From assembly GCF_026410195.1 (NCBI RefSeq), contig NZ_JAPMLM010000068.1, positions 687,001 through 751,000 of the forward strand: a DNA stretch of 64,000 nt, read 5' to 3'. The notes beneath the pieces were generated by a model. It was not told the DNA's origin. It made no database searches and was given only the letters and a program-made list of their open reading frames with translations. The DNA comes from Xanthomarina sp. F2636L. GTDB taxonomy: Bacteria > Bacteroidota > Bacteroidia > Flavobacteriales > Flavobacteriaceae. The position numbers were made by a program, and so were the translations under genes. Shown piece by piece: positions 7,682 to 16,962 of this stretch; position 1 is the stretch's first letter; every line of letters begins with the position of its first letter.

Positions 7682-8887
7682 TTGAATTTTTCGTTATACA
7701 TAGCCAAACGTTATCTGCTTTCTAAAAGCTCTAACAATGCTATTAATTTTATTACCATTATTGCTGCTATAGGTGTTATTCTAGGTTCGGCATCTCTATT
7801 TATTGTGCTTTCTGGTTTTGCCGGTTTAAAAGATTTTACACTTCAATTTACTTCCATAATTGATCCAGATTTAAAAGCTGAAGCTTCGGTTGGAAAATCT
7901 TTTTTAATTTCTGAAGATGAATTTTCAAAGTTAAACAACTTAGAAAGTGTCGCATCCTATTCCAAAATAATCGAAGAGCGCGTGTTTGTTACGTTTGAAG
8001 ATAAAAGCTACCTAAATGCTTATATTAAAGGAGTTGATGAGAATTTTGAAATTGTAAACTCCATCGACTCTGTGGTTGTTTTAGGAAGTTGGCTCAACCA
8101 GAAAACCAATCAAATAGTTTCCGGATGGGGAATTGCTAACAGCTTATCCTTTGGAGTTTTAAATTATGGAAAACGTATCAATCTATATGTTCCTAAACCT
8201 GGAAAAGGACAAATTACTTCTGTAAACCAAGCTTTCAATACTTTTGATGCTGTAAATGTTGGGGTATTTGATGTGAATGAAAACTTAAACGATAAATATA
8301 TTTATGCGCCAATTGAAATGGCGAGAGCCCTACTTAACTACAAGGAAAATGAAGTGACTGCTCTTGAATTTAAACTAAAAGATAATGTTACTGAAGAACA
8401 AGCCAGAAAAGACATTTCTTTGGTTTTAGGTGATAAAATACGTTTAAAAAATAGCACGCAATTAAACGATGCACTTTATAAAATGCTAAATACAGAAAAT
8501 TTAGCTGTGTACTTAATTTTTACTCTCGTGCTAATTATTGCACTTTTTAATGTAATTGGCTCCATTATTATGATGATTTTGGATAAAAAGAACACTTTAA
8601 AGACTTTATTCAGTTTGGGAGCTACTATTTCAAATATTCGGAATATCTTTTTCCTCCAAGGTAGTTTAATGAGTATTGTTGGAGGATTAATTGGCTTGAT
8701 TTTAGGCTGCTTGATTGTTTGGCTACAAAAAACTTTTTCACTTATAATGATTACGCAAAGTTTGCCTTATCCAGTGACTTTAAAAGCAGAAAATGTACTG
8801 ATTGTATTTGTTACTATTTCTGTTTTAGGCGTTATAGCTTCGAAAATAGCATCGGTAAGGATTTCTAAAAATCTGGTTGAAAGTTAA
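7682..8887 (+). CDS. LolC/LolE-like ABC transporter permease (FtsX family)
   Basis: A 401-residue inner-membrane permease with MacB/FtsX topology: one membrane segment near residues 20-45, a periplasmic domain of about 220 residues, then three membrane segments near 272-300, 328-350 and 370-390. This is the architecture of lipoprotein-releasing permeases that extract lipoproteins for the outer membrane. The start is TTG, directly abutting the rbfA stop; the first in-frame residues MNFSLYIAKRYLLSKSS match the usual N-terminus of the family, which supports the unusual codon. No LolD-like ATPase gene is adjacent, so the partner must lie elsewhere. Confidence 0.88.
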   Translation: MNFSLYIAKRYLLSKSSNNAINFITIIAAIGVILGSASLFIVLSGFAGLKDFTLQFTSIIDPDLKAEASVGKSFLISEDEFSKLNNLESVASYSKIIEERVFVTFEDKSYLNAYIKGVDENFEIVNSIDSVVVLGSWLNQKTNQIVSGWGIANSLSFGVLNYGKRINLYVPKPGKGQITSVNQAFNTFDAVNVGVFDVNENLNDKYIYAPIEMARALLNYKENEVTALEFKLKDNVTEEQARKDISLVLGDKIRLKNSTQLNDALYKMLNTENLAVYLIFTLVLIIALFNVIGSIIMMILDKKNTLKTLFSLGATISNIRNIFFLQGSLMSIVGGLIGLILGCLIVWLQKTFSLIMITQSLPYPVTLKAENVLIVFVTISVLGVIASKIASVRISKNLVES

Positions 8888-8936
8888 ATTAAAATCTGAT
8901 ATGTTATTTTAAAATTTAAAGGAATTAATTTAGAAG

Positions 8937-9929
8937 TTACACAAATTGGTAGTCCGAAAACACATCTAAAACCTCATCAAAAGCTGCAAACACATCCTTC
9001 GATTCGTCGCTAGTAACCATTTTCATTCTATATTCTTTAAAATTTGGAATCCCTTTAAAATAATTGGTGTAATGACGTCTGGTTTCAAAGACTCCAAGAG
9101 TTTCACCTTTCCAGTCAATAGCCATTTGTAAGTGTCGTCTAGCAGCTTCTACACGTGCTTCTAAGGTTACCGGACTTAAATGTTCTCCAGTATTAAAAAA
9201 GTGTTTTACCTGCTTAAAGAACCAAGGGTTTCCAATGGTGGCACGTCCAATCATGCAACCATCTAAACCGTAAACATCTCGCATTTCCATAGCCCGTTCT
9301 GGTGTATCCACATCGCCATTCCCAAATACAGGAATATGCATTCTTGGATTGTTTTTTACCTCTGCAATAGGTCTCCAATCGGCATTGCCTTTATACATTT
9401 GGGCTCTTGTTCTACCGTGAATAGCTATGGCTTTACAGCCCACATCCTGAAGTCTTTCGGCAACCTCAACAATTCGAATAGAATCGTGGTCCCATCCTAG
9501 TCTGGTTTTTACAGTAATTGGAATGTTGGTGCGTTTTACCATTTCGGCTGTAAGTTGTTCCATGAGGCACACATCTTTTAAAATACCTGCTCCTGCTCCT
9601 TTACTAACTACTTTTTTAACAGGACAACCAAAATTAATATCGATAATATCTGGATTTGATTTTTCTACAATATCTATGGTTTGCAACATGCTTTCTAAAT
9701 TGGCACCAAAAATCTGAATCCCAACAGGGCGTTCCTTTTCATAAATATCTAGTTTCATGACGCTTTTAGCAGCATCACGAATCAAGCCTTCACTAGAAAT
9801 AAATTCGGTATAAACAACGTCTGCTCCTTGCTCCTTACATAACGCACGAAAGGGAGGATCGCTAACATCTTCCATTGGAGCTAATAGCAAAGGAAAATCT
9901 GGAAGTTCTATGTTACCTATTTTTACCAC
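8937..9929 (-). CDS. dusB: tRNA-dihydrouridine synthase DusB
   Basis: A 330-residue FMN-dependent enzyme that reduces uridine to dihydrouridine in tRNA D-loops. The TIM barrel begins with LLLAPMEDVSDPPFR (14-28). Catalytic Cys102 lies in DINFGCPVKKVVSKGAGAG, and the FMN-binding segments TVKTRLGWD, AIHGRTRAQMYKG and VFGNGDVD are all present. The helical C-terminal domain is complete. The gene runs leftward and is separated by 28 bases from the M28 peptidase stop, so readthrough from that gene is possible. Confidence 0.94.
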   Translation of the reverse strand: MVKIGNIELPDFPLLLAPMEDVSDPPFRALCKEQGADVVYTEFISSEGLIRDAAKSVMKLDIYEKERPVGIQIFGANLESMLQTIDIVEKSNPDIIDINFGCPVKKVVSKGAGAGILKDVCLMEQLTAEMVKRTNIPITVKTRLGWDHDSIRIVEVAERLQDVGCKAIAIHGRTRAQMYKGNADWRPIAEVKNNPRMHIPVFGNGDVDTPERAMEMRDVYGLDGCMIGRATIGNPWFFKQVKHFFNTGEHLSPVTLEARVEAARRHLQMAIDWKGETLGVFETRRHYTNYFKGIPNFKEYRMKMVTSDESKDVFAAFDEVLDVFSDYQFV

Positions 9930-9957
9930 CTGTATTTATTTTATTAGTCTAATTTAT

Positions 9958-11181
9958 TTAAAACTGAATATTTGCTTCTACGTTTTCGCCATTTCTCTTA
10001 ACAACTACTTGCGTAGAATCTCCAGCTTGAAAAACCGATAAAGCCCTCATATAACTCATCATATCGACAATAGTACTATCGCCAAGTTTTACAACAACAT
10101 CACCCTTTTGTAAACCTGCTTTTTGTGCTGGTTTATCTTCACTTATACCATCTACTCGCATACCTTCACCATCATATAAATAATCTGGAACTACACCTAA
10201 ACCAACTTTAAAACGAGGCGTTTCTTCACTTTCATTTTTTGTTTTTCTAAAGGCTAGTTTTCCACTTTTATCCAATTCAGTAATGATATCAAAAATATAG
10301 TTTGAGATGGCATCCATCCCTTCATAATTTAGCTTTTCAGCATCGTCTCCAGGTTTGTGGTAATCGTCATGCTGCCCAGTAAAAAAATGTAACACAGGAA
10401 TATCTTGTAAATAAAAAGAGGTATGGTCACTTGGTCCTACCCCAGATTCATTTTCAATAAGTTTAAATCCAGGATTGGTTGCAGATAAAGTTTGTTTCCA
10501 ACGAGGAGAGGTGCCTACCCCATAAACTGCCAAGGTGCTATCTTGTTTTAAGCGACCAACCATATCCATGTTTATCATGTAATTGGCTTTGCTTAAATCT
10601 AACGTGGAATTTTTAGTAAAATAGTTGGAGCCTAGTAAGCCCATTTCTTCACCAGAAAAAGCCATAAACAAGTAGTTATTTGAGGTGTTTGCTTGTTTTA
10701 ACTTTGCTGCTAAATCTATCATAACTGCAACACCACTAGCATTATCGTCTGCGCCATTATGGATTTCTCTTTCTCCTCTATGAAGGGAACCATCACTGCC
10801 ATAGCCTAAATGATCGTAATGCGCGCCAATAATGATTGTGTTTTCTGCTTGATTGTCTATATACCCTAAAACATTTGTACCTGTGACTGTAGAATCTTCA
10901 GGATTTACCGTATAACTTACTTCGCTATGTGGATCTGTTTTTGGCTTAAAAGTAAAGGCTTGGTAAAACCCATCTGTTCCTTTGCCTTCAAGGCCTAATT
11001 GATTAAATCTTTCAACAATATAAGCAGCTGCTTCTTGCTCTCCCTTAGTACCAGTTTCTCTACCTTCTAGCTTATCGTCTGATAGAAATATAACATCTTC
11101 TTTTATTTTATTTTCATATTTGTATTCTTGTTTACAACCTAAAAGCGTTATAAAAAAAACGAGTAACGATATTTTCTTCAT
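9958..11181 (-). CDS. M28 family metallopeptidase with C-terminal PDZ domain, lipoprotein
   Basis: A 407-residue predicted lipoprotein with lipobox cysteine Cys16 (FFITLLGCKQ). The M28 aminopeptidase core has GAHYDHLGYG, GADDNASG, the Glu-Glu pair in SGEEMGLLGS, NMDMVGR and a final His in DYHKPGDD, which give the five ligands of a two-zinc site. A PDZ domain fills about residues 325-407 (DYLYDGEGMRVDGISEDKPA, then GLQKGDVVVKLG). It probably trims peptides in the periplasm or at the outer membrane. The zinc ligands are all intact. It has its own -7 element and runs leftward before dusB. Confidence 0.92.
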   Translation of the reverse strand: MKKISLLVFFITLLGCKQEYKYENKIKEDVIFLSDDKLEGRETGTKGEQEAAAYIVERFNQLGLEGKGTDGFYQAFTFKPKTDPHSEVSYTVNPEDSTVTGTNVLGYIDNQAENTIIIGAHYDHLGYGSDGSLHRGEREIHNGADDNASGVAVMIDLAAKLKQANTSNNYLFMAFSGEEMGLLGSNYFTKNSTLDLSKANYMINMDMVGRLKQDSTLAVYGVGTSPRWKQTLSATNPGFKLIENESGVGPSDHTSFYLQDIPVLHFFTGQHDDYHKPGDDAEKLNYEGMDAISNYIFDIITELDKSGKLAFRKTKNESEETPRFKVGLGVVPDYLYDGEGMRVDGISEDKPAQKAGLQKGDVVVKLGDSTIVDMMSYMRALSVFQAGDSTQVVVKRNGENVEANIQF

Positions 11182-11201
11182 ATTATAAATCTTATTTTTG
11201 A

Positions 11202-11209
11202 CAAAATTA
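11202..11209 (-). promoter_or_regulatory. -7 promoter element TAnnTTTG before the M28 peptidase
   Basis: On the minus strand TAATTTTG, 20 bases before the ATG at 11181. Confidence 0.5.
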
Positions 11210-11242
11210 TGGAATAATTGCCATTTATTTAAACTTTAATCA

Positions 11243-12352
11243 ATGTCTATGTATTTAAGATTTTTTTATTGTATTTTATTTTTAGCCTTAATAACTTCAT
11301 GTAAAAATGATAAATCTCAATCTGCTGATGCCAAATCTGGTGCCACAAAATGGGTTGACACTCTAATTTATGCAGATGAAGTTCATTTTAAGTCTCTAAA
11401 ACAAATTACTTTTGGCGGTGATAATGCTGAAGCTTATTGGAGTTTCGACGATAAACAATTAGTGTTTCAGTCCAACCACAAAGGGTGGAATGTAAACTGC
11501 GATCAAATGTTTTTGATGAATGTGGACGAAACGTTTGAAGATAACATACCCCCTATGGTTAGTACAGGAAGAGGAAGGACTACATGTGCTTATTTCTTAC
11601 CAGATAACAAACATATTATTTATGCATCCACACATTTAGGAGGGGAAGATTGTCCAGAAGCTCCTTTACGTAAAAATGGTAAATACATTTGGCCAATATA
11701 TGATACCTATGATATTTTTGTGGCTGATTTAAATGGCAACATTATTAAGCAACTTACTAACGAACCTGGTTATGATGCTGAACCAACAGTGTCTCCAAAA
11801 GGGGATAAAATTGTATTTACTTCGGATAGAAGTGGCGATTTAGAGCTATATACAATGAATATTGATGGAACCGACGTGAAGCAAATTACCTTCGAATTAG
11901 GTTATGATGGTGGTGCTTTCTTTTCACCAGATGGAACACAACTAATATTCCGTTCTTCAAGACCTAAAACTGAAGAAGACATTAAAGAATATAAAGATTT
12001 ATTAGCTGAAGGCTTGGTACAACCAACCGAAATGGAGTTATACATCTGTAATGCAGATGGAAGCGAATTACGCCAATTAACCAACCTAGGAAATGCCAAT
12101 TGGAGTCCGTTTTTCCATCCTTCTGGAGAAAAGATTTTATTCTCTTCGAATTTTGAATCTGAACGTGGATTTCCTTTTAATCTATATATGATAGACTTAG
12201 ATGGTAAAAATCTAGAACGTATTACACATAGCGATACGTTTGATGCCTTTCCAGTGTTTTCAAACGATGGGAAAAAACTAATTTTCTCTTCCAATAGAAA
12301 TAATGGAGGTGGACATGATACCAATTTGTTTATTGCAGAATGGCAAGACTAA
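11243..12352 (+). CDS. TolB/PD40 beta-propeller lipoprotein
   Basis: A 369-residue lipoprotein (Cys20 in LALITSCKN) made mostly of PD40-type propeller blades. Repeated cores are visible as SFDDKQLVFQSN, SPKGDKIVFTSDRSGDLELY, SPDGTQLIFRSSRP, HPSGEKILFSSNFE and SNDGKKLIFSSNRN, each followed by an IDG/LDGK turn and a QLT or RIT strand. It resembles the propeller of TolB and of DPP-IV type peptidases, but no hydrolase domain or Tol-Pal context is present. It is divergent from the M28 peptidase (61 bases apart). Function beyond binding or scaffolding cannot be stated. Confidence 0.8.
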   Translation: MSMYLRFFYCILFLALITSCKNDKSQSADAKSGATKWVDTLIYADEVHFKSLKQITFGGDNAEAYWSFDDKQLVFQSNHKGWNVNCDQMFLMNVDETFEDNIPPMVSTGRGRTTCAYFLPDNKHIIYASTHLGGEDCPEAPLRKNGKYIWPIYDTYDIFVADLNGNIIKQLTNEPGYDAEPTVSPKGDKIVFTSDRSGDLELYTMNIDGTDVKQITFELGYDGGAFFSPDGTQLIFRSSRPKTEEDIKEYKDLLAEGLVQPTEMELYICNADGSELRQLTNLGNANWSPFFHPSGEKILFSSNFESERGFPFNLYMIDLDGKNLERITHSDTFDAFPVFSNDGKKLIFSSNRNNGGGHDTNLFIAEWQD

Positions 12353-12389
12353 TACTCTTTATCTTTTAAGATTTTACACCAAAAGTTTA

Positions 12390-12435
12390 GCCACGAATAC
12401 ACGAATTATTTCTAAAATATTTGTGTATTCGTGGC
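12390..12435. repeat. Long inverted repeat, terminator or dispersed palindromic element
   Basis: GCCACGAATACAC at 12390-12402 and GTGTATTCGTGGC at 12423-12435 form a perfect 13-bp stem with a 20-base loop, between two convergent genes. A strong U tract is lacking on either side. The sequence type resembles a short intergenic palindrome that recurs in many flavobacterial genomes; whether it recurs in this genome cannot be seen here. Confidence 0.65.
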
Positions 12436-12485
12436 TTGTTTTTAAGCAAGAATTTTGCTTTTTATAAACCGTTTAAAAAGCTTGA

Positions 12486-14915
12486 TTAATCACGTTCCTT
12501 AATACGTTCTCTTTCCTTAACTTCTTTCTGGCGTTCGTTAGTTTGTAATTTAGTATTTCCAAACTTGTACCTAAATCCAAGTTTTACATATCTATTATCC
12601 ATATTGGTATTATAATAGTTACGCTGATTTAAATACTGTGTTGTTGTATCATAATCTCCTGAATTAAATAAATCTGCAGCACTTAAGGAAATAACAGCTC
12701 TTTTCTTTAAAATCGTTTTAGAGATGGATAGCTCGGAATCTAAAACGCCTGCAACCTCCATAAAACCATGTAAATTGGGGGATAAATATATTAACGTAAA
12801 ATTCACAGATAAACTATGGTCTTCCAAAAACGTAAAATCATTACTTAACACACTATAATTAGTCCATTTATCAGCTTTTATAAAACCATTAGGCGTGTTG
12901 GTTTCTTCTTTGGAATTATAAAAAGATGTAACCGCATAAACAAACCAACGATCTGTAATATTAAAATAAGAAATAAAATCGAAGCCAAACTCTACAGATT
13001 TATCAACATTAAATGGAGAATAAACGATTTGTTCATTTATATTATCCTGAAATGGTAGCTCTAAGATATTGTCTTTTTTATAAATATAATAAGCCTCTAA
13101 AGTTAAAAATGACGTGACGGTAGACCCTATAACATAATGATCCTTATAGGTTGGATTTAAATTGGGGTTACCAACCACTAAAGTATTATCGCTTAAGAAA
13201 AAGGTAAACGGATTTAAATCTGTATAACTAGGTCTTTCAATACTTCGTTTAAAGTTAGTATAAAAGCTTAGAACGTCTCCTGCTTGATATTTAATACTTG
13301 CTGTTGGAAACCAATCCAAATAGTTTCGTTTATCTGTCTGATTATTGGTTATAGATACACCTTTAACATTTGTTTGCTCCATTCTTAAACCTGCATTTAT
13401 ACTCCATTTATCCCATACCTTATCATAGTTTGCATAGGCAGCAAAAACATTTTCTTTATAATGGAATGCACTAGAATTTGCTGTATTTAATATTTGCTGG
13501 TTGGTATTAAAATCATAATCATAACGAGTGATATCACTTTCAGTGGTAATATTTGAATATTTTGAACCAACATCAAAGTTTGACGTTTCATTAATTGAAT
13601 GCTTATAATCCAATTGAGCTGTAAAAATCTGTGTTTCTTGATTAGAATCAGTATTAAAAGCTGTTGGTTCAACAAAGTTATTGTTTTGGTCGTAATAATT
13701 ACTAGAAGATTCTTGAAATCTATTGTAATCATAAATGGTAAAATGACTATTAAAAGCTAAACTACTGTTGGAAAATTTATGGACATAATCTAAGTCGAAT
13801 CCTAAATTATACTTATCATCGTTAGACAAATTATCAGCTTCAAATCTGGATTGGAACACATTATTAGCATCAAAAACACTGGTATTATTATCTATTTTAT
13901 ATTTAAAATATGGTGTCCATAACATGTTTGAAGATACACTTAAGGTATTTTTTTCATCTAATAGGAAATCTAAATTAAAGTTAAGATTATGAGATTTAGT
14001 CCAAGTGTTTCTGTTTACAGAAGATCTCCAAATATTTTCAATTTGATTATTAGAATCTAAGTAAAATACGCCATCATCATTATCTCTATTAATTTTCTCA
14101 TCAGTATAACTATAATTAGCAAATAAATTAATCTTATCGGTTTTAAAATAATTAGTCATCCCAAAGTTATACCTTGGAAAAACACCTTGAGTATAATTGG
14201 CAAACACACTACCTCTATAACCTATTACCAAGTTTTTACTCATAATAATATTTAAAACAACTCCACTTTCAGCATCGTAACTTGCTGATGGGTTAGTAAT
14301 AACCTCAACAGATTTTATGGCATTTGCAGGAGACCCCTCTAGAAGTTGGAATAATTCATCGGATGATAATTGTACTTTTCTGTTATTAATATAAACTGTT
14401 GGAGAAGAACCTTTAACCATTATTTGTCCATCCATGACCAAAACTCCAGGTGTGCTTTTAACTACTTGAAGCAGACTTCCTTCAGATAAAGCTGTATTTT
14501 CAACACCAAAAACCAATCTATCAGCCTCTTTTTTAATAGTTGGTTTGTTTACCACAATATTAACTTCGTCTAAAGCTTCGTTATTTTCATGCAATGTAAT
14601 CTCACCAAGATTGATATCTTTAGAAGACACTTGAATAGATTTATCAAAATCTTTAAAACCAATAAAACTTATTTTAATAAAATAATTACCTTCCTTAATA
14701 TTTTTTAATTCAAAAAAACCTTGTTCGTTGGTAGAAGTTCCTTTAATTGCTGAAGAATCTTTAGCAGAAAATAAAACCATATTTGCGAAATAAACTGGGT
14801 TTTTATCTATATCTTTAACAGTCCCCATTATAGATATATCCTGACTTAATACTGAAAAAGGCAGTAAAAAGACAAGAAAAATACAACAGAAATTTCGTTT
14901 AAAATTCATAAACAA
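12486..14915 (-). CDS. Outer-membrane beta-barrel receptor (TonB-dependent receptor-like, OMP_b-brl_3)
   Basis: An 809-residue outer-membrane protein. A signal peptide ends near residue 24. Residues about 27-112 form a carboxypeptidase-regulatory-like domain (MGTVKDIDKNPVYFANMVLF), followed by a plug-like domain about 125-225 (VVKSTPGVLVMDG, IMVKGSSPTVYINNRKV, VEVITNPSASYDAESG) and a long barrel of alternating aromatic strands. The last strand YVKLGFRYKFG is followed by a charged 24-residue tail. No SusD partner is adjacent, so uptake of a specific glycan is not implied. The start could be the second ATG (MNFKRN, two residues later). Ligand unknown. Confidence 0.85.
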   Translation of the reverse strand: MFMNFKRNFCCIFLVFLLPFSVLSQDISIMGTVKDIDKNPVYFANMVLFSAKDSSAIKGTSTNEQGFFELKNIKEGNYFIKISFIGFKDFDKSIQVSSKDINLGEITLHENNEALDEVNIVVNKPTIKKEADRLVFGVENTALSEGSLLQVVKSTPGVLVMDGQIMVKGSSPTVYINNRKVQLSSDELFQLLEGSPANAIKSVEVITNPSASYDAESGVVLNIIMSKNLVIGYRGSVFANYTQGVFPRYNFGMTNYFKTDKINLFANYSYTDEKINRDNDDGVFYLDSNNQIENIWRSSVNRNTWTKSHNLNFNLDFLLDEKNTLSVSSNMLWTPYFKYKIDNNTSVFDANNVFQSRFEADNLSNDDKYNLGFDLDYVHKFSNSSLAFNSHFTIYDYNRFQESSSNYYDQNNNFVEPTAFNTDSNQETQIFTAQLDYKHSINETSNFDVGSKYSNITTESDITRYDYDFNTNQQILNTANSSAFHYKENVFAAYANYDKVWDKWSINAGLRMEQTNVKGVSITNNQTDKRNYLDWFPTASIKYQAGDVLSFYTNFKRSIERPSYTDLNPFTFFLSDNTLVVGNPNLNPTYKDHYVIGSTVTSFLTLEAYYIYKKDNILELPFQDNINEQIVYSPFNVDKSVEFGFDFISYFNITDRWFVYAVTSFYNSKEETNTPNGFIKADKWTNYSVLSNDFTFLEDHSLSVNFTLIYLSPNLHGFMEVAGVLDSELSISKTILKKRAVISLSAADLFNSGDYDTTTQYLNQRNYYNTNMDNRYVKLGFRYKFGNTKLQTNERQKEVKERERIKERD

Positions 14916-15024
14916 GTTTGGGGCTACAATATAAAGATTGTTTTGAATATATTTTTACGGAAATCCTTAAATAAATTATTTTCATTTAGTTAGTCTTTAA
15001 TATTTAAAGCTATTTTAAAACAAT

Positions 15025-15032
15025 TATATTTG
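15025..15032 (+). promoter_or_regulatory. -7 promoter element TAnnTTTG before lepA
   Basis: TATATTTG, 32 bases before the lepA ATG. Confidence 0.5.
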
Positions 15033-15064
15033 CAAATTAGTTTTTTAGCTAGGATTTAGATTTT

Positions 15065-16861
15065 ATGAAGCACATTAGAAACTTTTGTATTATAGCACAT
15101 ATTGACCATGGTAAAAGCACCTTGGCAGATAGATTATTGGATTATACTGGTACTGTTACAGAACGTGAGAAAAAAGAACAGCTATTGGACAGTATGGATT
15201 TAGAGCGTGAACGTGGTATAACTATTAAATCTCATGCTATACAAATGGAATATACTTATAAAGGTGAAGAGTATATTTTAAATTTAATTGATACGCCTGG
15301 CCACGTAGATTTTAGCTACGAAGTATCTCGCTCTATTGCTGCATGTGAAGGGGCTTTATTAATTGTTGATGCTGCGCAAAGTATTCAAGCACAAACTATT
15401 TCTAACCTATATCTTGCTTTAGAAAACGATTTAGAGATTATTCCAATACTTAATAAAGTAGATTTACCAAGTGCTAACCCAGAAGAAGTTACTGATGATA
15501 TTGTCGATTTGTTGGGTTGTGAACCAGAAGAAGTTATTCATGCAAGTGGGAAAACAGGATTTGGTGTAGATAATATTTTAGCAGCCATTATAGAGCGTGT
15601 ACCAGCTCCAATAGGTGATCCAAACGAGCCTTTACAAGCTTTAATTTTCGATTCGGTTTACAACCCGTTTCGTGGAGTAGAAACCTATTTTAGAGTTCTA
15701 AATGGTACTATAAAAAAAGGGCAAAATATTAAGTTTATAGCTACTGGTAAAAGTTATTTCGCTGATGAAATAGGAACTTTAAAGCTCAAGCAATACCCTA
15801 GAAAAGAAATAAAAGCAGGAGATGTAGGATATGTGATTACTGGAATAAAAGAAGCAAAAGAAGTAAAAGTTGGAGATACATTAACAGATGCTAAAAATCC
15901 AACAACCAATATTATTGAAGGTTTTGAAGATGTAAAACCAATGGTTTTTGCAGGTATTTATCCTGTAGATACAGAAGATTACGAAGAGTTAAGAAACTCC
16001 ATGGAAAAACTACAACTTAATGATGCTTCCTTAGTGTTTGCTCCAGAGAGTTCTGCCGCTTTAGGTTTTGGGTTTAGATGTGGTTTCCTTGGAATGCTTC
16101 ATATGGAAATTATACAAGAACGTTTAGAGCGTGAATTTGATATGACTGTTATTACAACAGTTCCTAACGTTAGCTACCATGCGTATACTAGAAAACATCC
16201 AGATGTTCCTGTTATTGTTAATAATCCAACCGATTTACCAGATCCTTCAGGTTTAGATCGTGTTGAAGAACCATATATTAAGGCTACCATTATTACTAAG
16301 TCAGATTTTGTTGGAAACGTCATGTCTTTATGTATTGAAAAAAGAGGTATGGTTCTCAATCAAACCTATTTAACTACAGAACGAGTTGAAATGACTTTTG
16401 ATATGCCTTTAGCTGAAATTGTTTTCGATTTCTACGATAGATTAAAAACAGTTTCAAAAGGATATGCGTCTTTTGACTACCATCCAATTGGTATGAAAAC
16501 ATCCAAACTAGTTCGTGTAGATATATTATTAAATGCACAACCTGTTGATGCTCTTTCCGCATTAATTCATGCAGATAACGCGCATAATATTGGGAAGAAA
16601 ATGTGTGAAAAGTTAAAAGAATTAATTCCAAGACAGCAGTTTGATATTCCAATTCAAGCAGCCATTGGAGCAAAAATTATTGCTAGAGAAACTATAAAAG
16701 CTTTACGTAAAGATGTAACGGCTAAATGTTATGGTGGTGATATATCTAGAAAACGTAAACTTCTTGAAAAACAGAAAAAAGGTAAAAAACGTATGAGACA
16801 GGTAGGAAATGTTGAAATACCTCAGCAAGCATTTATGGCTGTTTTAAAACTGAACGATTAG
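15065..16861 (+). CDS. lepA: Elongation factor 4 (LepA)
   Basis: A 598-residue translational GTPase of normal length that acts on stalled or initiating ribosomes. G1 is AHIDHGKST (11-19), G2 lies in RERGITI near 48-54, G3 is DTPGH (76-80) and G4 is NKVD near 130. The LepA-specific C-terminal domain is complete, ending with [16 protein letters not shown] and the AFMAVL motif. Transcribed alone from its own -7 element and closed by a strong terminator shared with the convergent antiporter gene. Confidence 0.97.
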   Translation: MKHIRNFCIIAHIDHGKSTLADRLLDYTGTVTEREKKEQLLDSMDLERERGITIKSHAIQMEYTYKGEEYILNLIDTPGHVDFSYEVSRSIAACEGALLIVDAAQSIQAQTISNLYLALENDLEIIPILNKVDLPSANPEEVTDDIVDLLGCEPEEVIHASGKTGFGVDNILAAIIERVPAPIGDPNEPLQALIFDSVYNPFRGVETYFRVLNGTIKKGQNIKFIATGKSYFADEIGTLKLKQYPRKEIKAGDVGYVITGIKEAKEVKVGDTLTDAKNPTTNIIEGFEDVKPMVFAGIYPVDTEDYEELRNSMEKLQLNDASLVFAPESSAALGFGFRCGFLGMLHMEIIQERLEREFDMTVITTVPNVSYHAYTRKHPDVPVIVNNPTDLPDPSGLDRVEEPYIKATIITKSDFVGNVMSLCIEKRGMVLNQTYLTTERVEMTFDMPLAEIVFDFYDRLKTVSKGYASFDYHPIGMKTSKLVRVDILLNAQPVDALSALIHADNAHNIGKKMCEKLKELIPRQQFDIPIQAAIGAKIIARETIKALRKDVTAKCYGGDISRKRKLLEKQKKGKKRMRQVGNVEIPQQAFMAVLKLND

Positions 16862-16890
16862 GTACTAGCTTGTACTTAAAACATAAACTA

Positions 16891-16945
16891 AGAAGCTTAA
16901 AAATCATAAAACAACTAGGTTTGTTTTATGATTTTTTGCTTCTTT
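16891..16945. terminator. Strong bidirectional terminator between lepA and the antiporter
   Basis: AAATCATAAAACA (16901-16913) pairs with TGTTTTATGATTT (16922-16934), with an outer AGAAGC/GCTTCT extension and T tracts. Confidence 0.9.
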
Positions 16946-16962
16946 TTATTTAATTATAATAA

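Noticed and set aside
16174-16673. Minus-strand frames inside lepA
   Set aside because: lepA is complete and highly conserved; the antisense frames have no recognisable feature.
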